A stretch of 6,994 bases of DNA, from the NCBI GenBank assembly GCA_049582065.1, contig JBAUTF010000107.1, forward strand, positions 1 through 6,994, written 5' to 3'. The notes below the pieces were generated by a model. It had not been told where the DNA came from, made no database searches, and saw only the letters and a program-made list of their open reading frames with translations. This DNA comes from DATKSS01 sp049582065 (lineage in GTDB: Bacteria > Chloroflexota > Dormibacteria > Dormibacterales > Dormibacteraceae). Shown piece after piece: positions 6,127 to 6,994 of the stretch. How positions within the stretch are numbered: the stretch's first letter is position 1; every line of letters starts with the position of its first letter. The translations under genes and the position numbers were made by a program.

Positions 6127-6135
6127 AAAGAGGAA
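6127..6135 (+). promoter_or_regulatory. Ribosome binding site for the DUF899 gene
   Basis: AAAGAGGAA lies six bases before ATG 6142. The 88-base gap from DUF2182 contains a GCGCCGGCGC palindrome (6083-6092) but no convincing terminator or promoter, so read-through from the upstream pair is possible. Confidence 0.65.
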
Positions 6136-6141
6136 CTCGAA

Positions 6142-6798
6142 ATGCACTTCACCCGATTGAGCGAATCCGACGAATACCGGCGTCGGCGCGAGGAGCTACG
6201 GGTCGCCGAATTGGATCTCATCGATCGAGCCGAACGCGTGGCCGCGTTGCGGCGCACGCTGCCGGCGGACACTGTTGTCGACGACTACGAGTTGATCGAC
6301 GTCGCGAGCAGCGAGCCCGTACGGCTTTCGGAACTGTTCAGCGCTCCGAGCCGGCCGCTGATCCTGTATCACTTCATGTACGGCAAGGCTCAGACTGACC
6401 CTTGTCCGTTGTGCACGATGTGGATTGACGGGTACAACGCGGTGGCGCCTCACCTCACGCAGAATGCCGACTTTGTTGTGGTCGCCGGCGCGGAGCCCGC
6501 GGCGATCGCCGCGCACGCCGCCTCGCGTGGCTGGAACAACTTGCGCCTGCTGAGCGCCGGCGGCACCACCTTCAAGTACGACCTCGGCAGCGAGGACGCC
6601 AATGGCACCCAGATCGAGTCAATCTCGGTGTTCACTCACGCCGACGACGGTACCGTGCGTCACGTCTACTCCAAGGGTGCGCAGATGGCCGACGATCGAC
6701 GCGAGCGGGGCATCGATCTGCTTACGCCGGTCTGGAATCTCCTTGATCTCACACCGAATGGCCGCCCGCTCGACTGGTACCCCTCATTGCACTACTAG
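6142..6798 (+). CDS. DUF899 family protein (thioredoxin-fold, predicted dithiol oxidoreductase, COG4312)
   Basis: This 218-residue cytoplasmic protein matches DUF899 over its length. It shows the N-terminal charged helix, TVVDDYELIDV (44-54), RPLILYHFMYG (71-81), then CPLCTMWIDGYNAVAPHL (88-105), and a conserved close with LTPVWNLLDLTP and DWYPSLHY. The family has a thioredoxin/AhpC-like fold; the CPLC pair (Cys88, Cys91) sits where a peroxiredoxin or thioredoxin active site would follow the second strand, so a dithiol-disulfide role is likely although no substrate is established. It lies on the same strand as DUF1326-DUF2182 and could be co-transcribed. No truncation or unusual residue is apparent, and the start has a good ribosome binding site. 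Confidence 0.9.
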   Translation: MHFTRLSESDEYRRRREELRVAELDLIDRAERVAALRRTLPADTVVDDYELIDVASSEPVRLSELFSAPSRPLILYHFMYGKAQTDPCPLCTMWIDGYNAVAPHLTQNADFVVVAGAEPAAIAAHAASRGWNNLRLLSAGGTTFKYDLGSEDANGTQIESISVFTHADDGTVRHVYSKGAQMADDRRERGIDLLTPVWNLLDLTPNGRPLDWYPSLHY

Positions 6799-6836
6799 TC
6801 GGTTCATCTTTTCGCAAAGACTGATCCAGCATCATC

Positions 6837-6861
6837 CGGGGTGAGCATCTCGGCATCCCCG
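6837..6861. terminator. Possible hairpin between convergent genes
   Basis: CGGGG-TG (6837-6843) can pair with CA-T-CCCCG (6854-6861), leaving one bulged T and a 10-base loop. It sits between the DUF899 stop and the end of the minus-strand gene beyond it. No U-run follows on either side, so it is a weak call. Confidence 0.35.
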
Positions 6862-6874
6862 CGGCACAGAACCA

Positions 6875-6994
6875 CTACGAGTAGCTCATCTTCCGCAGGA
6901 GATCTTGGGCAACATCCGGGTCAAACCCGCCCGCGCCAGACCATCGCACAGTGCCTGATCCATCTACGAGGACGAGGGTAATCGTCGAGCGATC
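6875..6994 (-). CDS. 3' end of a minus-strand gene, possibly thioredoxin-like (partial)
   Basis: Reading from the right edge on the minus strand, 39 codons run without interruption to TAG at 6877-6875. The peptide begins DRSTITLVLVDGSGTVRWSG and ends DPDVAQDLLRKMSYS. A hydrophobic strand, a DGSG turn, a second strand with VRW and a final helix match the strand-turn-strand-helix that closes redoxin and thioredoxin folds, where a residue like this often reads out as 'LVDGDGRIRW'. This is a pattern judgement on a short piece; other alpha/beta proteins end similarly. It converges on the DUF899 gene. Confidence 0.5.
   Translation of the reverse strand, partial: DRSTITLVLVDGSGTVRWSGAGGFDPDVAQDLLRKMSYS

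Overview
This window is GC-rich, gene-dense bacterial chromosome. The strong GC bias at third codon positions, GTG starts, an Ala/Thr/Pro-rich lipoprotein linker and the set of families (PAS-GGDEF, COG4315 lipoprotein, DUF1326/DUF2182, DUF899) fit an actinobacterium (for example Thermoleophilia) or a Chloroflexota soil/freshwater lineage. The sequence alone does not settle which. I see no rRNA, tRNA, CRISPR array, transposase or phage gene.

Left part (1-1090): the window opens inside the 3' end of a PLP-dependent lyase. Its C-terminal residues match tyrosine phenol-lyase rather than tryptophanase. Next comes a small helical protein with an internal ~40-residue duplication and a basic tail, followed by a 12-bp-stem hairpin that probably ends transcription. 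Middle left (1191-3285): a PAS-GGDEF diguanylate cyclase with an intact GGDEF motif and inhibitory I-site, then a polytopic membrane protein of the lysylphosphatidylglycerol-synthase-TM/UPF0104 flippase-like family. This block ends in a hairpin shared with a convergent lipoprotein gene.

Middle right (3298-4547, minus strand): a COG4315-type 'secreted repeat' lipoprotein with a clear lipobox. Behind it, in the same orientation, lies a truncated C-terminal remnant of a group II PLP-dependent (aromatic amino acid type) decarboxylase that lacks its catalytic core. Right part (4558-6798, plus strand): DUF1326 (CxC...CxC) overlaps DUF2182 (a polytopic membrane protein with paired cysteines and a Met/His tail), and a DUF899 dithiol oxidoreductase-like protein with a CPLC motif follows 88 bp later. 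The window closes with the 3' end of a convergent minus-strand gene whose visible 39 residues resemble the end of a thioredoxin-fold protein.

Two themes stand out. One is aromatic amino acid chemistry: a tyrosine phenol-lyase end and a broken decarboxylase, not adjacent. The other is a compact cysteine-rich, probably metal- or thiol-handling cassette (DUF1326-DUF2182-DUF899) of unknown function, which is the best candidate here for an under-described system.
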